From: Nitrospinota bacterium
Lineage (GTDB): Bacteria; Nitrospinota; Nitrospinia; Nitrospinales; VA-1
Length of the DNA: 32,389 nt
Assembly (NCBI GenBank): GCA_009873635.1
Contig: WAHY01000014.1
Span: forward strand, 4,566 to 36,954
Reading direction: 5' to 3'
Shown here one piece after another: positions 1-7,146 of this stretch (position 1 is the stretch's first letter; each line of letters opens with the position of its first letter). The position numbers were made by a program, and so were the translations under genes. Below the pieces are notes generated by a model. The model saw nothing but the letters and a program-made list of their open reading frames with translations. It was not told the DNA's origin and did not search any database.

Positions 1-1467
1 TCGGCAGCTTTTGATCTTTGGAAATGCTTTCAAAATTTCTTCTTTTGCTGGTATAGAACTGGGTTGAGATGGAGGGAGGTCTTTTTTACCATAACCCGGT
101 TCACCTTGAATTTTACTCGTTAGATCTATACCTAGCTTTGAACCGTACAGCATCTGGTCGGAAGCATGATTGAGAACATCCAGAACCCCTTCAGAGAAAA
201 ACAGGTCCGTATCAAAGTCAACAGAGCTGAGTAAAAGCTTTGACACTGCATCATAATCATGAACATCAACCTCTGGGTCGACAATAACGATGGTTTTAAC
301 AAAACTCATTTGTCCAAGTCCCCATAAGGCGCTCATGAGCCGTCTTGCCTGCATGGGATAATGCTTGTCGATAGAAACGATGACACAATTATGAAACACA
401 CCTTCGACCGGCATATCCATGTCTATAATTTCAGGGAGCTGGGTCTTGAGTAGAGGAAGAAAGATGCGTTCTGTAGCCCTGCCCAAATAGAAATCCTCCT
501 GGGGCGGTTTTCCCACGATAGTTGTCAGGTAGATTGGGTTTTTCCGGTGAGTGATCGCAGTGATATGAAAGACCGGATAATCTCCATCCTGAGAGTAATA
601 GCCAGTGTGGTCTCCAAAAGGGCCTTCCAATCTCATTTCTGAGGGATCAATATACCCTTCCAGAACAATCTCGGCATTGGCGGGTACTTCAAGGTCAACC
701 GTTTTACATTTAACCAGCGATACGCTTTGTTTTCGGATAAAGCCTGCCAAAAGGAACTCATCGATCCCATAGGGCAGGGGAGCAGAAGCTGAATAACAGG
801 ATGCCGGGTCTGCTCCAAGAGCGACCGCTACTTCCATTTTTTTGTTTAGCTTTTTATATTCATGGAAAAAATGGGCTCCGTCTTTATGGATGTGCCAGTG
901 CATGGCAGTTGTTTTAGAGTCATACACCTGCATGCGGTAGAGTCCCACATTCCTGACTTTATTGTCAGCACTCCTGTTGATCACAATGGGGAAAGTGATG
1001 AAACGTCCTGCATCTTCAGGCCAGCATTGCAGAACCGGTATCGCCCCCAGGTCAATATCGTTATCCATTAGGACAACTTCCTGGCAGGGTGGTTTTGTCG
1101 TGTTCGAAAGTTTTGGTGGAAACTGCGCTGCCTGCAAAAGCATGGGTAAAAGTTTAGCTTTGTCCAGCAGGGTAGAGGGAGGTGGAATTTTTATATAGCG
1201 TTCAATTCTTTTGGGAATGTCTTCAATGTTATGAACACCCAGTGCAAGGTTCATTCTTTTGATACTGCCAAAAGCGTTGATCAAGACCGGCATGGAGCTG
1301 CCTTCGACATTTTCAAACAGCAGGGCTTTCCCACCACCGGATTGCTTGGAAACACGGTCGGTGATTTCCGCAATTTCGAGGATCGGCGAAACAGGTTCAT
1401 TAATCCGCAGGAGTTCTCCTTCGCGTTCCAGGCGGGTTATGAATTCTCTTAATGAAGGGTAGTTCAT
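1..1467 (-). CDS. ubiD: UbiD-family (prenylated-FMN-dependent) decarboxylase, 3' end cut by window
   Basis: Translating the minus strand from the ATG at 1467 gives 489 uninterrupted codons to the window edge. The N-terminus (MNYPSLREFITRLEREGELL) and the internal motifs LEGPFGDHTGYYS, MHWHIHKDGAH, NVGLYRMQ and YLTTIVGKPPQEDFYLGRA are classic UbiD. The family decarboxylates aromatic or alpha,beta-unsaturated acids using prenylated FMN and Mn2+, usually 4-hydroxy-3-polyprenylbenzoate in ubiquinone synthesis or the equivalent step of menaquinone synthesis. Conserved Arg, His and Glu of the active site appear to be present. E. coli UbiD is just under 500 residues, so only a short tail should be missing. 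The flavin prenyltransferase UbiX is not in the window. Which quinone pathway it serves cannot be told from this sequence; family assignment is very secure. Confidence 0.93.
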   Translation of the reverse strand, partial: MNYPSLREFITRLEREGELLRINEPVSPILEIAEITDRVSKQSGGGKALLFENVEGSSMPVLINAFGSIKRMNLALGVHNIEDIPKRIERYIKIPPPSTLLDKAKLLPMLLQAAQFPPKLSNTTKPPCQEVVLMDNDIDLGAIPVLQCWPEDAGRFITFPIVINRSADNKVRNVGLYRMQVYDSKTTAMHWHIHKDGAHFFHEYKKLNKKMEVAVALGADPASCYSASAPLPYGIDEFLLAGFIRKQSVSLVKCKTVDLEVPANAEIVLEGYIDPSEMRLEGPFGDHTGYYSQDGDYPVFHITAITHRKNPIYLTTIVGKPPQEDFYLGRATERIFLPLLKTQLPEIIDMDMPVEGVFHNCVIVSIDKHYPMQARRLMSALWGLGQMSFVKTIVIVDPEVDVHDYDAVSKLLLSSVDFDTDLFFSEGVLDVLNHASDQMLYGSKLGIDLTSKIQGEPGYGKKDLPPSQPSSIPAKEEILKAFPKIKSCR

Positions 1468-1497
1468 AGGATTAAAATTAAATAAAAACGACCCTCT

Positions 1498-1526
1498 ATT
1501 ATATCCTATTCGCCTTTAAGGAAAGG
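1498..1526 (-). promoter_or_regulatory. candidate sigma-70 promoter for the ubiD-like gene
   Basis: On the minus strand a perfect TATAAT lies at 1503-1498, about 30 bases before the ubiD start codon. The hexamer 17 bases further upstream (CCTTTC) is a poor -35, so the assignment rests mainly on the -10 box. Confidence 0.35.
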
Positions 1527-1694
1527 AGAATATTTTCATATTGAAGAGTAACCCAGATTAAATAATGCCTGATAGTCCCGTTTATCGTTTTTCAGGCAGT
1601 TTTCATATGTTTATTATTGTTGAAAATTTTTATCCCCGCGGCAGATCGGATGCAACAAATTTAATAGCCAATCCTCTTGTGATAAAATGGCCGC

Positions 1695-2612
1695 ATGTTG
1701 CGATTTATATTCAGGCGAATTACGTTGGGCATACCGGTTTTGATCACGGTTGCTACACTTACATTTCTCATCATGCACTGGGTTCCTGGTGGTCCTTTTG
1801 ATACGGAAAAAATTCTTCCTCCGGAAATCATTGCCAACATAGAAGCTAAATATCACCTCGACAAACCTGTTCCCATACAATATCTCCTGTATATGAAGCA
1901 ATTGCTTCAAGGTGATCTGGGGCCATCTTATAAATATTTGGGAAGGGATGTTGCGGATATTATCTGCGATACGTTTCCTGTCTCTTTTACTTTGGGACTC
2001 TGTGCGGTTCTTGTGGTTCTGGGTCTCGGGGTGCCTGCAGGAATGATCTCTGCCTACTGGAAAAACTCTTTGCTGGATCGGTCTGTACTTCTTTTGGCGG
2101 CAATGGGAATTTCAGTTCCCAGTTTTGTTTTGGGGGCCGTATCGGTATGGATTTTTTCTCATAACTGGCACTGGTTTCCGCCGGCCTTATGGGAAGGGCC
2201 CAGGCATATGATTCTTCCTGCGTTTGCATTGGGGACAGGTTTTGCCGGTTATGTTGCAAGGTTGACTCGAACGACCATGCTGGATGTTTTGTCTTCGGAC
2301 TATATCCGCACCGCACGGGCCAAGGGTCTGACTGAAACGACAATTATGTTCAAACACGTTTTGATAAACTCGATCTATCCAATTGTTACAGTCATGGGCC
2401 CTTTAACTGCGGGTCTTATCACAGGTTCTTTTGTGATTGAATTTATTTTTTCTATTCCGGGAATGGGTCGCTTTTTTATAACTGCTGTGACCAACAGGGA
2501 CTATCCATTAATAATGGGAGTGACACTGGTTTACGCAATTTTGATTGTTATTGCAAACTTGATCGTAGATATGATTTACAGCTGGTTGGACCCAAGAGTG
2601 ACTTTGAAATAA
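1695..2612 (+). CDS. ABC transporter permease, DppB/OppB type
   Basis: 305-aa integral membrane protein of the dipeptide/oligopeptide/nickel importer permease family (BPD_transp_1), forming half of the inner-membrane channel. It opens with a first transmembrane helix followed by the typical WVPGGPFD segment, then about five further hydrophobic helices. The cytoplasmic coupling (EAA) loop is visible as DYIRTARAKGLTETTI, followed by NSIYPIVT. The C-terminus ending in SWLDPRV is characteristic of DppB/OppB. The partner permease starts one base after its stop codon, so the two are translated together. No Shine-Dalgarno site is obvious; the start was chosen because the protein then begins exactly as its family does. 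Substrate is unknown because the binding protein and ATPases are not in the window. Confidence 0.93.
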   Translation: MLRFIFRRITLGIPVLITVATLTFLIMHWVPGGPFDTEKILPPEIIANIEAKYHLDKPVPIQYLLYMKQLLQGDLGPSYKYLGRDVADIICDTFPVSFTLGLCAVLVVLGLGVPAGMISAYWKNSLLDRSVLLLAAMGISVPSFVLGAVSVWIFSHNWHWFPPALWEGPRHMILPAFALGTGFAGYVARLTRTTMLDVLSSDYIRTARAKGLTETTIMFKHVLINSIYPIVTVMGPLTAGLITGSFVIEFIFSIPGMGRFFITAVTNRDYPLIMGVTLVYAILIVIANLIVDMIYSWLDPRVTLK

Positions 2613-2613
2613 A

Positions 2614-3435
2614 ATGATGAGTCAATATTCCTTAACAGCAAAATTAAGCGCTGGTTTTTTGTTGATTGTTTCAACAACCGCTATTTTAGCTCCATGGGTG
2701 GCGCCTTATTCTTACGAGACACAGGATACGATGCAGACCCTGGCATTCCCGAGCCTTGATCACTGGATGGGAACAGACCGCCTGGGACGGGATCTGTTTT
2801 CCCGCATGATCTATGGGGCCAGGGTATCCTTATTTATTGGAGTGTTCACAACTTTGTTTGCGTTGTTAGTAGGAACAGTTTATGGCGCAATTTCAGCTTA
2901 TATTGGTGGTAAAACGGACAACCTGATGATGCGTCTGGTGGATGTGCTTTTTGCTCTGCCCGACTTGTTGATGATTATACTGATAACAGTATTGATGGGG
3001 AGAGGAGTTGCGGGAGTTTTTATTGCGTTGACGCTTGTGAGTTGGGTTACAGTTGCCAGGCTGGTCCGCGGAGAAGTTCTGAGGATCAAGGAATATCCCT
3101 ATGTGCAGGCAGCCCGTGCTCTGGGTGCAAGCCCTTTAAGGATACTCTTGCGGGAAATTCTCCCCAATATTCTGGGTGTTCTGGTAGTGACTCTGAGCTT
3201 TCGCATTCCTATGGCAATTCTGGCCGAGTCAACATTGAGTTTCATTGGATTGGGAATATCACCTCCATTCAGTAGTTGGGGGACACTTGCCAATGATGGT
3301 TGGACGGCTATAAAGTTTTATCCTCATCTCATTTTGTTTCCTTCTCTTGCAATTTTTTTGACTATTTTGTCGTTCAACTTTTTAGGAGATGGTCTGCGAG
3401 AGTTCCTCGACCCACGTTCTTCAAAGGGTAAATGA
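2614..3435 (+). CDS. ABC transporter permease, DppC/OppC type
   Basis: 273-aa partner of the preceding DppB-type permease. An N-terminal transmembrane helix is followed by the OppC signature HWMGTDRLGRDLFSRMIYGA, then five further helices. The EAA coupling loop reads YVQAARALGASPLRILLREI followed by LPN, which docks on the ABC ATPase in this family. The family's ending, GDGLREFLDPR, is present. Start is the first of two consecutive ATG codons, one base after the upstream stop; translational coupling is likely because no separate ribosome site is visible. The heterodimer would be inert without a periplasmic binding protein and one or two DppD/DppF-like ATPases, which must be encoded elsewhere. 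Peptides are the commonest substrate, but nickel or glycosides cannot be excluded. Confidence 0.93.
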   Translation: MMSQYSLTAKLSAGFLLIVSTTAILAPWVAPYSYETQDTMQTLAFPSLDHWMGTDRLGRDLFSRMIYGARVSLFIGVFTTLFALLVGTVYGAISAYIGGKTDNLMMRLVDVLFALPDLLMIILITVLMGRGVAGVFIALTLVSWVTVARLVRGEVLRIKEYPYVQAARALGASPLRILLREILPNILGVLVVTLSFRIPMAILAESTLSFIGLGISPPFSSWGTLANDGWTAIKFYPHLILFPSLAIFLTILSFNFLGDGLREFLDPRSSKGK

Positions 3436-3558
3436 TGACGACTCATTCCTACAAATTTAGAGCTCAAAATTATGGGGTGAAATGGCACTTTTTGCCAATC
3501 GGAAAATAACAATAATACAATAAAAAACAATAAGGTATATCGGTTTTCAAATATCACG

Positions 3559-3587
3559 TTGACAAGCCTTAAAAACCGTTATAGAGT
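3559..3587 (+). promoter_or_regulatory. candidate sigma-70 promoter
   Basis: A perfect TTGACA at 3559-3564 is followed after 17 bases by TAGAGT (4 of 6 matches); an overlapping TATAGA gives a 15-base spacer. It lies about 60 bases before the start of the two-gene hypothetical operon and in an AT-rich gap, so it probably drives that operon. Confidence 0.5.
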
Positions 3588-3646
3588 GGCCCCTTTTTAG
3601 GGTCAAAAGGCTAAATTCCTGTATCATTTTGTGTTAAAATTTTAGT

Positions 3647-3916
3647 ATGAGCCGGATCAAAGAAGATTTGATTTGCGAAATTATACGTTTATCCCAGACT
3701 AATCTGCTGGATAAGAAATGCGCAAATATGAGTTGTGATACTAAGGAGCAGGTGGCTGTGGATTGGATACGTAAGAATGCCGCAGACTACAGAGACGATT
3801 ATCACTCCAGATTAGAATCTTATTCTGCGTCCAAGCTGGGTGAGATTTTAAAAGACCTTACTGATACGGGTAAAGATTTGAATGATATTTTAGAAGAACC
3901 GGTTCATAGAGGTTAA
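3647..3916 (+). CDS. hypothetical protein (89 aa), first gene of a two-gene operon
   Basis: I do not recognise this protein. It is small, soluble, acidic to neutral and predicted mostly helical, with two cysteines (KKCANMSC) near residues 25-30 and no signal peptide or membrane segment. Its reality is supported by a good candidate promoter upstream, by codon use like its neighbours, and by its position two bases before the next gene, whose ribosome site (AGAGGT) lies in its last codons. The pairing suggests it works with the downstream DUF1566 protein, but nothing in the sequence shows how. No Shine-Dalgarno sequence precedes its own ATG. Confidence 0.6.
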   Translation: MSRIKEDLICEIIRLSQTNLLDKKCANMSCDTKEQVAVDWIRKNAADYRDDYHSRLESYSASKLGEILKDLTDTGKDLNDILEEPVHRG

Positions 3917-3918
3917 GT

Positions 3919-4662
3919 ATGTCAGAAGCTTTATCTCCCGCTGAAAAAGCAAAACTTGCAGCCGCCAAAAAAAAAGAGGCTGCAAAAAAAGCTGCCCCAG
4001 AATCAAAACCCTATGTCGACAATGGTGATGGGACCGTTACAGACCCCAACACGGGTTATATGTGGAAGAAGACGGATGCCTGGCTTGATATGAAAAAGTT
4101 TTATACCTGGCAAGATCATTGTCAGTATGTAGACTGGGTCAATTCGAATAAAGATAAATTTGGTGGTTACGATAATTGGCGGATTCCAACTAAGGCTGAA
4201 GCTTTAACTCTTTTCGATAAGACGGGCACTAAATCCCTGGTTGATAAAAATGGAACAAGCTATCCCATCGATTCTATTTTTGCGCCTGGTGGAGCATCCA
4301 ATACATGGATATCTGAGTGCTCCGATGAAAAGATCATCCGTATGGACTTAAAGATTGGTGTTGATACACCTTACCCCACAACTGAAGTTTGGTCGTCTAT
4401 GCGATTGATCCGTAAAGAGGGAGAAGCTCCACCCGCCAAGGCTGGAGGTGCTGAACCTGCACCGGTTGCTGAAAAAGCGAAACCAACTGAGGCTCCGGTA
4501 GAAGAAGCCAAGGCGGCACCTGCCGCTGCGCCTGCGGCACCCAAAGCTTCAGGAGGAACACCAAAACCAATCCCGAGAAAAGACTTCTCCTCAGAAGAAA
4601 GAGCAGCAATGCTTAAAAGGGCTAGAGCCCATGCTGCAGAGGTTAGAGCTCGCAAGGGTTAG
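3919..4662 (+). CDS. DUF1566 (Lcl C-terminal-like) protein with Ala/Pro/Lys-rich tail
   Basis: 247-aa protein in three parts. Residues 1-35 are a charged, helical Lys/Ala stretch with no signal peptide. Residues about 36-165 form a DUF1566 domain: it begins DNGDGTVTDPNTGYMWKK and contains the diagnostic GGYDNWRIPTKAEALTLFD and a closing WSSMRLIRK strand. DUF1566 domains have a C-type-lectin-like fold and are usually exported or surface-exposed, so the lack of an export signal is unusual. Residues about 167-247 are low complexity (EAPPAKAGGAEPAPVAEK and similar), ending in a basic helix. The gene is translationally coupled to the 89-aa protein upstream, and converges on the next minus-strand gene with three bases between stops. 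The biological role is unknown. Confidence 0.8.
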   Translation: MSEALSPAEKAKLAAAKKKEAAKKAAPESKPYVDNGDGTVTDPNTGYMWKKTDAWLDMKKFYTWQDHCQYVDWVNSNKDKFGGYDNWRIPTKAEALTLFDKTGTKSLVDKNGTSYPIDSIFAPGGASNTWISECSDEKIIRMDLKIGVDTPYPTTEVWSSMRLIRKEGEAPPAKAGGAEPAPVAEKAKPTEAPVEEAKAAPAAAPAAPKASGGTPKPIPRKDFSSEERAAMLKRARAHAAEVRARKG

Positions 4663-4665
4663 ACT

Positions 4666-4914
4666 TCATTGATCGCGTAGCCACTGCTTCACAACCATAC
4701 TGACCACTACCGGCTTCTTTTTCAGTAATTCAGTCGCTTTTTTGCGCTCTTCGTCTGTAAGGGTGGCTGGTTTTAACTTTTCTATTTTTCTTTGTGGTAC
4801 TTTTTTTAGTTTTGGTTTGTGTTTTTTAGTCCGGGTTTTATTTTGTCTAAAAATAAGCCATATAATTAACGCCAGAACCAAGGCAAAAGCTATCATGAAC
4901 AATATGAACTTCAT
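4666..4914 (-). CDS. small single-pass membrane protein with FliF-tail-like C-terminus
   Basis: 82-aa protein with one N-terminal transmembrane helix (residues about 2-23), a strongly basic linker (residues 24-50) and a C-terminal helix whose last 20 or so residues read LLKKKPVVVSMVVKQWLRDQ. That ending resembles the FliG-binding C-terminal tail of the flagellar MS-ring protein FliF (enterobacterial FliF, from memory, has DPRVVALVIRQW there). The gene starts two bases after the J-protein's stop codon, with a GAGG ribosome site inside the last J-protein codons, so it is the second gene of that operon. No other flagellar gene is visible. It may be a small adaptor that displays a FliF-like helix at the membrane, but function is unknown. 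Confidence 0.75.
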   Translation of the reverse strand: MKFILFMIAFALVLALIIWLIFRQNKTRTKKHKPKLKKVPQRKIEKLKPATLTDEERKKATELLKKKPVVVSMVVKQWLRDQ

Positions 4915-4916
4915 GC

Positions 4917-5822
4917 TTAATTGTCCTCGATATTGAATTTGATGATGAGGTCTCCACGCTTTTTCCCCCAGTTTATAGCCGAACCTTCTCCAGGTATACG
5001 TATCTCTTCTCCAATCAGTGTTTCTTCTTCCACTTGAATTGTTGTTTTGGAATTCAGTGTTTCGACTTCCAGCGGTCCCCCTTGTTCAGCTAGTTTGGAA
5101 GAGATGGTCACTTCATGGATGATATCGTCTTTGACACGTTTGAACCTGGGGTGAGGTTGAATGCAGACTTTTAAAAACAGGTCTCCGGGTGGACCTCCGT
5201 TTCGACCTTCCCCACCTTCCTTAATAAATGACAGGGTATATTGGTCGGCAACGCCAGGGGGAATTTTTACATCCAGGCTGACCGGGCGGACGACCAGTTG
5301 TTTTCCCTGACATTCCGGGCATTCATCACTTCCCTGAGTGCCTGTTCCCTCACATTCTTCACAGCGTACATATTTTTCGTATGAATAAGGAATCGTTCCC
5401 CCTAGCGCCGCAACAGGTAAAGGAACATCGACCATAAACTGAAGGTCAAAACCAGAGGTGGGCATATCCGGATCAATGGGTTCCGGTTCCTGGGCGAATG
5501 GTTCTTCATAACCTTGTTGCCGATCATCACGTCCAAAACCACCGGGAGGCTGATTCCAGTCCGGTTGATTTTTTGGACGACGTGGGGCTTTCTTCTTGTA
5601 GGAACGCTCTCGGTCATAAGCCTTCCGCTTTTTTGCATCAGTCAATACGTCGTAGGCTTCGGAGATGATTTTGAATTTATCCTCGGCCTCTTTGCTTCCC
5701 GAATTGGTATCGGGGTGGTATTTTTTCGCGAGTTCGCGGTATCGTTTCTTGATATCAGCTTTAGAGGTTTTCTGGGTGATGCCAAGAATTTTATAATAAT
5801 TTCTGGTTGTGGATTGAGGCAT
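4917..5822 (-). CDS. DnaJ-family co-chaperone with a reduced zinc region
   Basis: 301-aa J-protein. The J-domain occupies residues about 8-72 with HPD at 36-38, the motif that stimulates DnaK ATPase. Residues 73-120 form a Pro/Gly/Gln-rich linker in place of the usual G/F region. The beta-rich substrate-binding C-terminal domains follow (PLPVAALGGTIPYSYEKYVR through VADQYTLSFIKEGGEG). Unlike canonical DnaJ, which has four CxxCxGxG repeats, only two CxxC pairs are present (C154/C157 and C168/C171), enough for one zinc site. It is therefore intermediate between DnaJ and CbpA types. No dnaK or grpE is nearby, so it is probably an accessory co-chaperone rather than the main heat-shock DnaJ. A single-pass membrane protein follows in the same operon. 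Confidence 0.9.
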   Translation of the reverse strand: MPQSTTRNYYKILGITQKTSKADIKKRYRELAKKYHPDTNSGSKEAEDKFKIISEAYDVLTDAKKRKAYDRERSYKKKAPRRPKNQPDWNQPPGGFGRDDRQQGYEEPFAQEPEPIDPDMPTSGFDLQFMVDVPLPVAALGGTIPYSYEKYVRCEECEGTGTQGSDECPECQGKQLVVRPVSLDVKIPPGVADQYTLSFIKEGGEGRNGGPPGDLFLKVCIQPHPRFKRVKDDIIHEVTISSKLAEQGGPLEVETLNSKTTIQVEEETLIGEEIRIPGEGSAINWGKKRGDLIIKFNIEDN

Positions 5823-5934
5823 TGTTGGTGATCTTTTAGATTTTCAGCATGCTTGAATACATCCATTCTAACTTTTTGGACTCTTCAGTTCAATCAACTT
5901 GGCTCGAAGTGTGATTTAGGAGGATGTTTGAGCT

Positions 5935-6339
5935 TTACTGGGAAATAAGGTTGTTAAAAATATCGTCGCGGTCCTGACGGCTTTTAAACGGATAAAATTT
6001 TTCCTTTAAAGTTAATAAGAAAACTTCAGTATTTTTTATTCCGCTTTGTTGGGTACGAATTTTAATTTTTTTAGAACTCTTTTTTCCAACTTGTATTATG
6101 TTTTCGGGCTTGAAGGTTTCATCGCGGAACACACCTTTAAAGACTAGCTGATTTCCTTCAATACAAAGTGCCCCTGAATCTGTATACACCGGTTTTAATA
6201 CAAAACAATTATTTTTTCGATAAATTTGACATATAACAAAGTAAAAATTGGGGAATACATCTTTAGGTTTGAGTTTGTATATAAACAACCGATATAAATT
6301 ACGGGTAAAGTCAAACCACCTTATATTCGGGACTATCAA
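5935..6339 (-). CDS. hypothetical protein (134 aa), possible PH/GRAM-like beta domain
   Basis: I do not recognise this protein. It is basic and aromatic-rich with no clear signal peptide. The second half alternates short strands in the manner of a PH- or GRAM-type barrel (GALCIEGNQLVFKGVF ... EVFLLTLKEKFYPF), ending in a helix (SRQDRDDIFNNLIS); this resemblance is by eye only. The first 50 residues look less regular, so the start may lie downstream. The region is more AT-rich than its neighbours and borders gene remnants, so the ORF could be a young or decaying gene. It is separated by about 110 bases from the J-protein gene on the same strand. Confidence 0.4.
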   Translation of the reverse strand: MIVPNIRWFDFTRNLYRLFIYKLKPKDVFPNFYFVICQIYRKNNCFVLKPVYTDSGALCIEGNQLVFKGVFRDETFKPENIIQVGKKSSKKIKIRTQQSGIKNTEVFLLTLKEKFYPFKSRQDRDDIFNNLISQ

Positions 6340-6351
6340 ATGGTCCTTTAA

Positions 6352-6555
6352 ATATCACCGCAACAGTCAAAGATTACGAATTGGAGGATAGAAACGTCAG
6401 GTTTGAATGTAGTTGTAAAAGGAAGAGTTGGTGAATGGATTGAATTGGGTGGATTAAATCAGGGGCAAGATAGTCAGGATTTACAAATTGCCGGTAGAAA
6501 TAAGTCTAGGAAAGTTGATAAAAGGATCTTGTTTATAAAAGTAGAGGAACAGTGA
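6352..6555 (+). pseudogene. 5'-truncated remnant resembling the C-terminus of a secretin-like protein
   Basis: An open frame between stop codons at 6349-6351 and 6553-6555 lacks any ATG near its beginning but reads like protein: ISPQQSKITNW, then LNVVVKGRVGEWIELGGLN, a Gln/Ser/Lys-rich stretch, and a closing KRILFIKVEEQ. The pattern of a VVxGRxGEWIELGG strand, a polar hinge, then xxFIKVEE matches, from memory, the C-terminal end of short secretin-type proteins (type II/III secretion secretin-like family). The sequence that should precede ISPQQ is missing, with an in-frame stop directly upstream, so this is best read as the last piece of a gene whose 5' part has been lost. The family assignment is by recall and needs a profile search. 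Confidence 0.4.
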
Positions 6556-6760
6556 TCTAAATCCACCAGATAGGCTGGTCACCTGTCACATTAGAAAATA
6601 GAAAATGACTGCGGGAATAGAAGCTCCTGCTAAAGAAGCAACAACACTTTTGAATACAAACGAGTCCTGGGTATTTTCAGTGATGGGGTATGCTGTCTTA
6701 ACCTTTTCCATGGTTGTTTACCTTCCTAAATTGATTCAGAAAATATTTTTATTAATTCTA

Positions 6761-6907
6761 TTAACGGCAAGTTTTATGCCAAACTTTAGCCTCTGGGGAG
6801 GACCTATATAAGTCCTTTAAATATGTTGGTTTAGAAACTTCTTGGATTTTTTCCGCAAGTTCTATTTCTTTCAAATATGTCAATATATTGTCTGTTGCCT
6901 TGAACAT
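6761..6907 (-). CDS. possible 48-aa ORF or gene remnant
   Basis: Minus-strand frame starting at an ATG at 6907: it contains ATDNILTYLKEIELAEKIQE, a helix-like, charged stretch with protein-like composition, and ends HKTCR. The same frame stays open about 13 codons upstream of the ATG (PDKIHHVRLM), which hints at a truncated longer protein rather than a gene with a clean start. No ribosome site is visible. I do not recognise it. It overlaps a weak plus-strand ORF, and one or both may be chance. Confidence 0.2.
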   Translation of the reverse strand: MFKATDNILTYLKEIELAEKIQEVSKPTYLKDLYRSSPEAKVWHKTCR

Positions 6908-6945
6908 TAACCTGACGTGATGAATCTTATCTGGAAAATTAACTC

Positions 6946-7146
6946 ATGAAACAAAGGATAGGTGAAATTCTTGAGCCGGAGTCTAAAAGCGACTTTTTAA
7001 GCCGGGGTTTTAATATTTTCATTATTTCCCTGATTATTCTCAATGTCTTTGCGGTTTCTGTAGAAACAATGCAGGAACTTTCTAGTGGTTTTCTATGTTC
7101 GTTTTCACTCTTGAATATATTTTGCGCCTATGGACTTGTAACCTGA
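6946..7146 (+). pseudogene. 5' fragment of the voltage-gated potassium channel gene (frameshifted)
   Basis: Starts with MKQRIGEILEP and contains one clear transmembrane helix (FNIFIISLIILNVFAVSVET), which is what helix S1 of a Kv-type channel and its following ExT/S turn look like. After QELSSGF the frame runs into unrelated sequence and stops at 7144-7146. The rest of the channel (from helix S2) continues in another frame starting about 7095. The S1-S2 linker would also be about ten residues shorter than usual, so a small deletion with loss of frame fits better than a single extra base. Either the gene is inactivated, or the channel is made from the internal ATG without S1, or the base calls are wrong here. 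Confidence 0.6.

Larger units (their letters stand above)
6340..6945 (+). other. AT-rich stretch with gene debris and no secure intact gene
   Basis: This gap holds a 67-codon remnant resembling the end of a secretin-like gene (6352-6555, +), a weak 68-codon plus-strand ORF with one hydrophobic stretch (6605-6811, no ribosome site, no recognised domain), and an opposing 48-codon ORF (6761-6907, -). The last two overlap, so at most one is real. I see no tRNA, repeat or terminator here. The stretch reads as a zone of gene loss between the J-protein operon and the potassium channel. Confidence 0.5.

Noticed and set aside
1565-1801. 78-codon ORF upstream of and overlapping the DppB-type permease
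   Set aside because: Covers the conserved permease N-terminus in another frame and has no protein-like pattern or ribosome site.
6605-6811. 68-codon plus-strand ORF with a hydrophobic stretch as a small membrane protein
   Set aside because: No ribosome site, no recognised family, overlaps an opposing frame of equal plausibility; kept only as part of the debris region.
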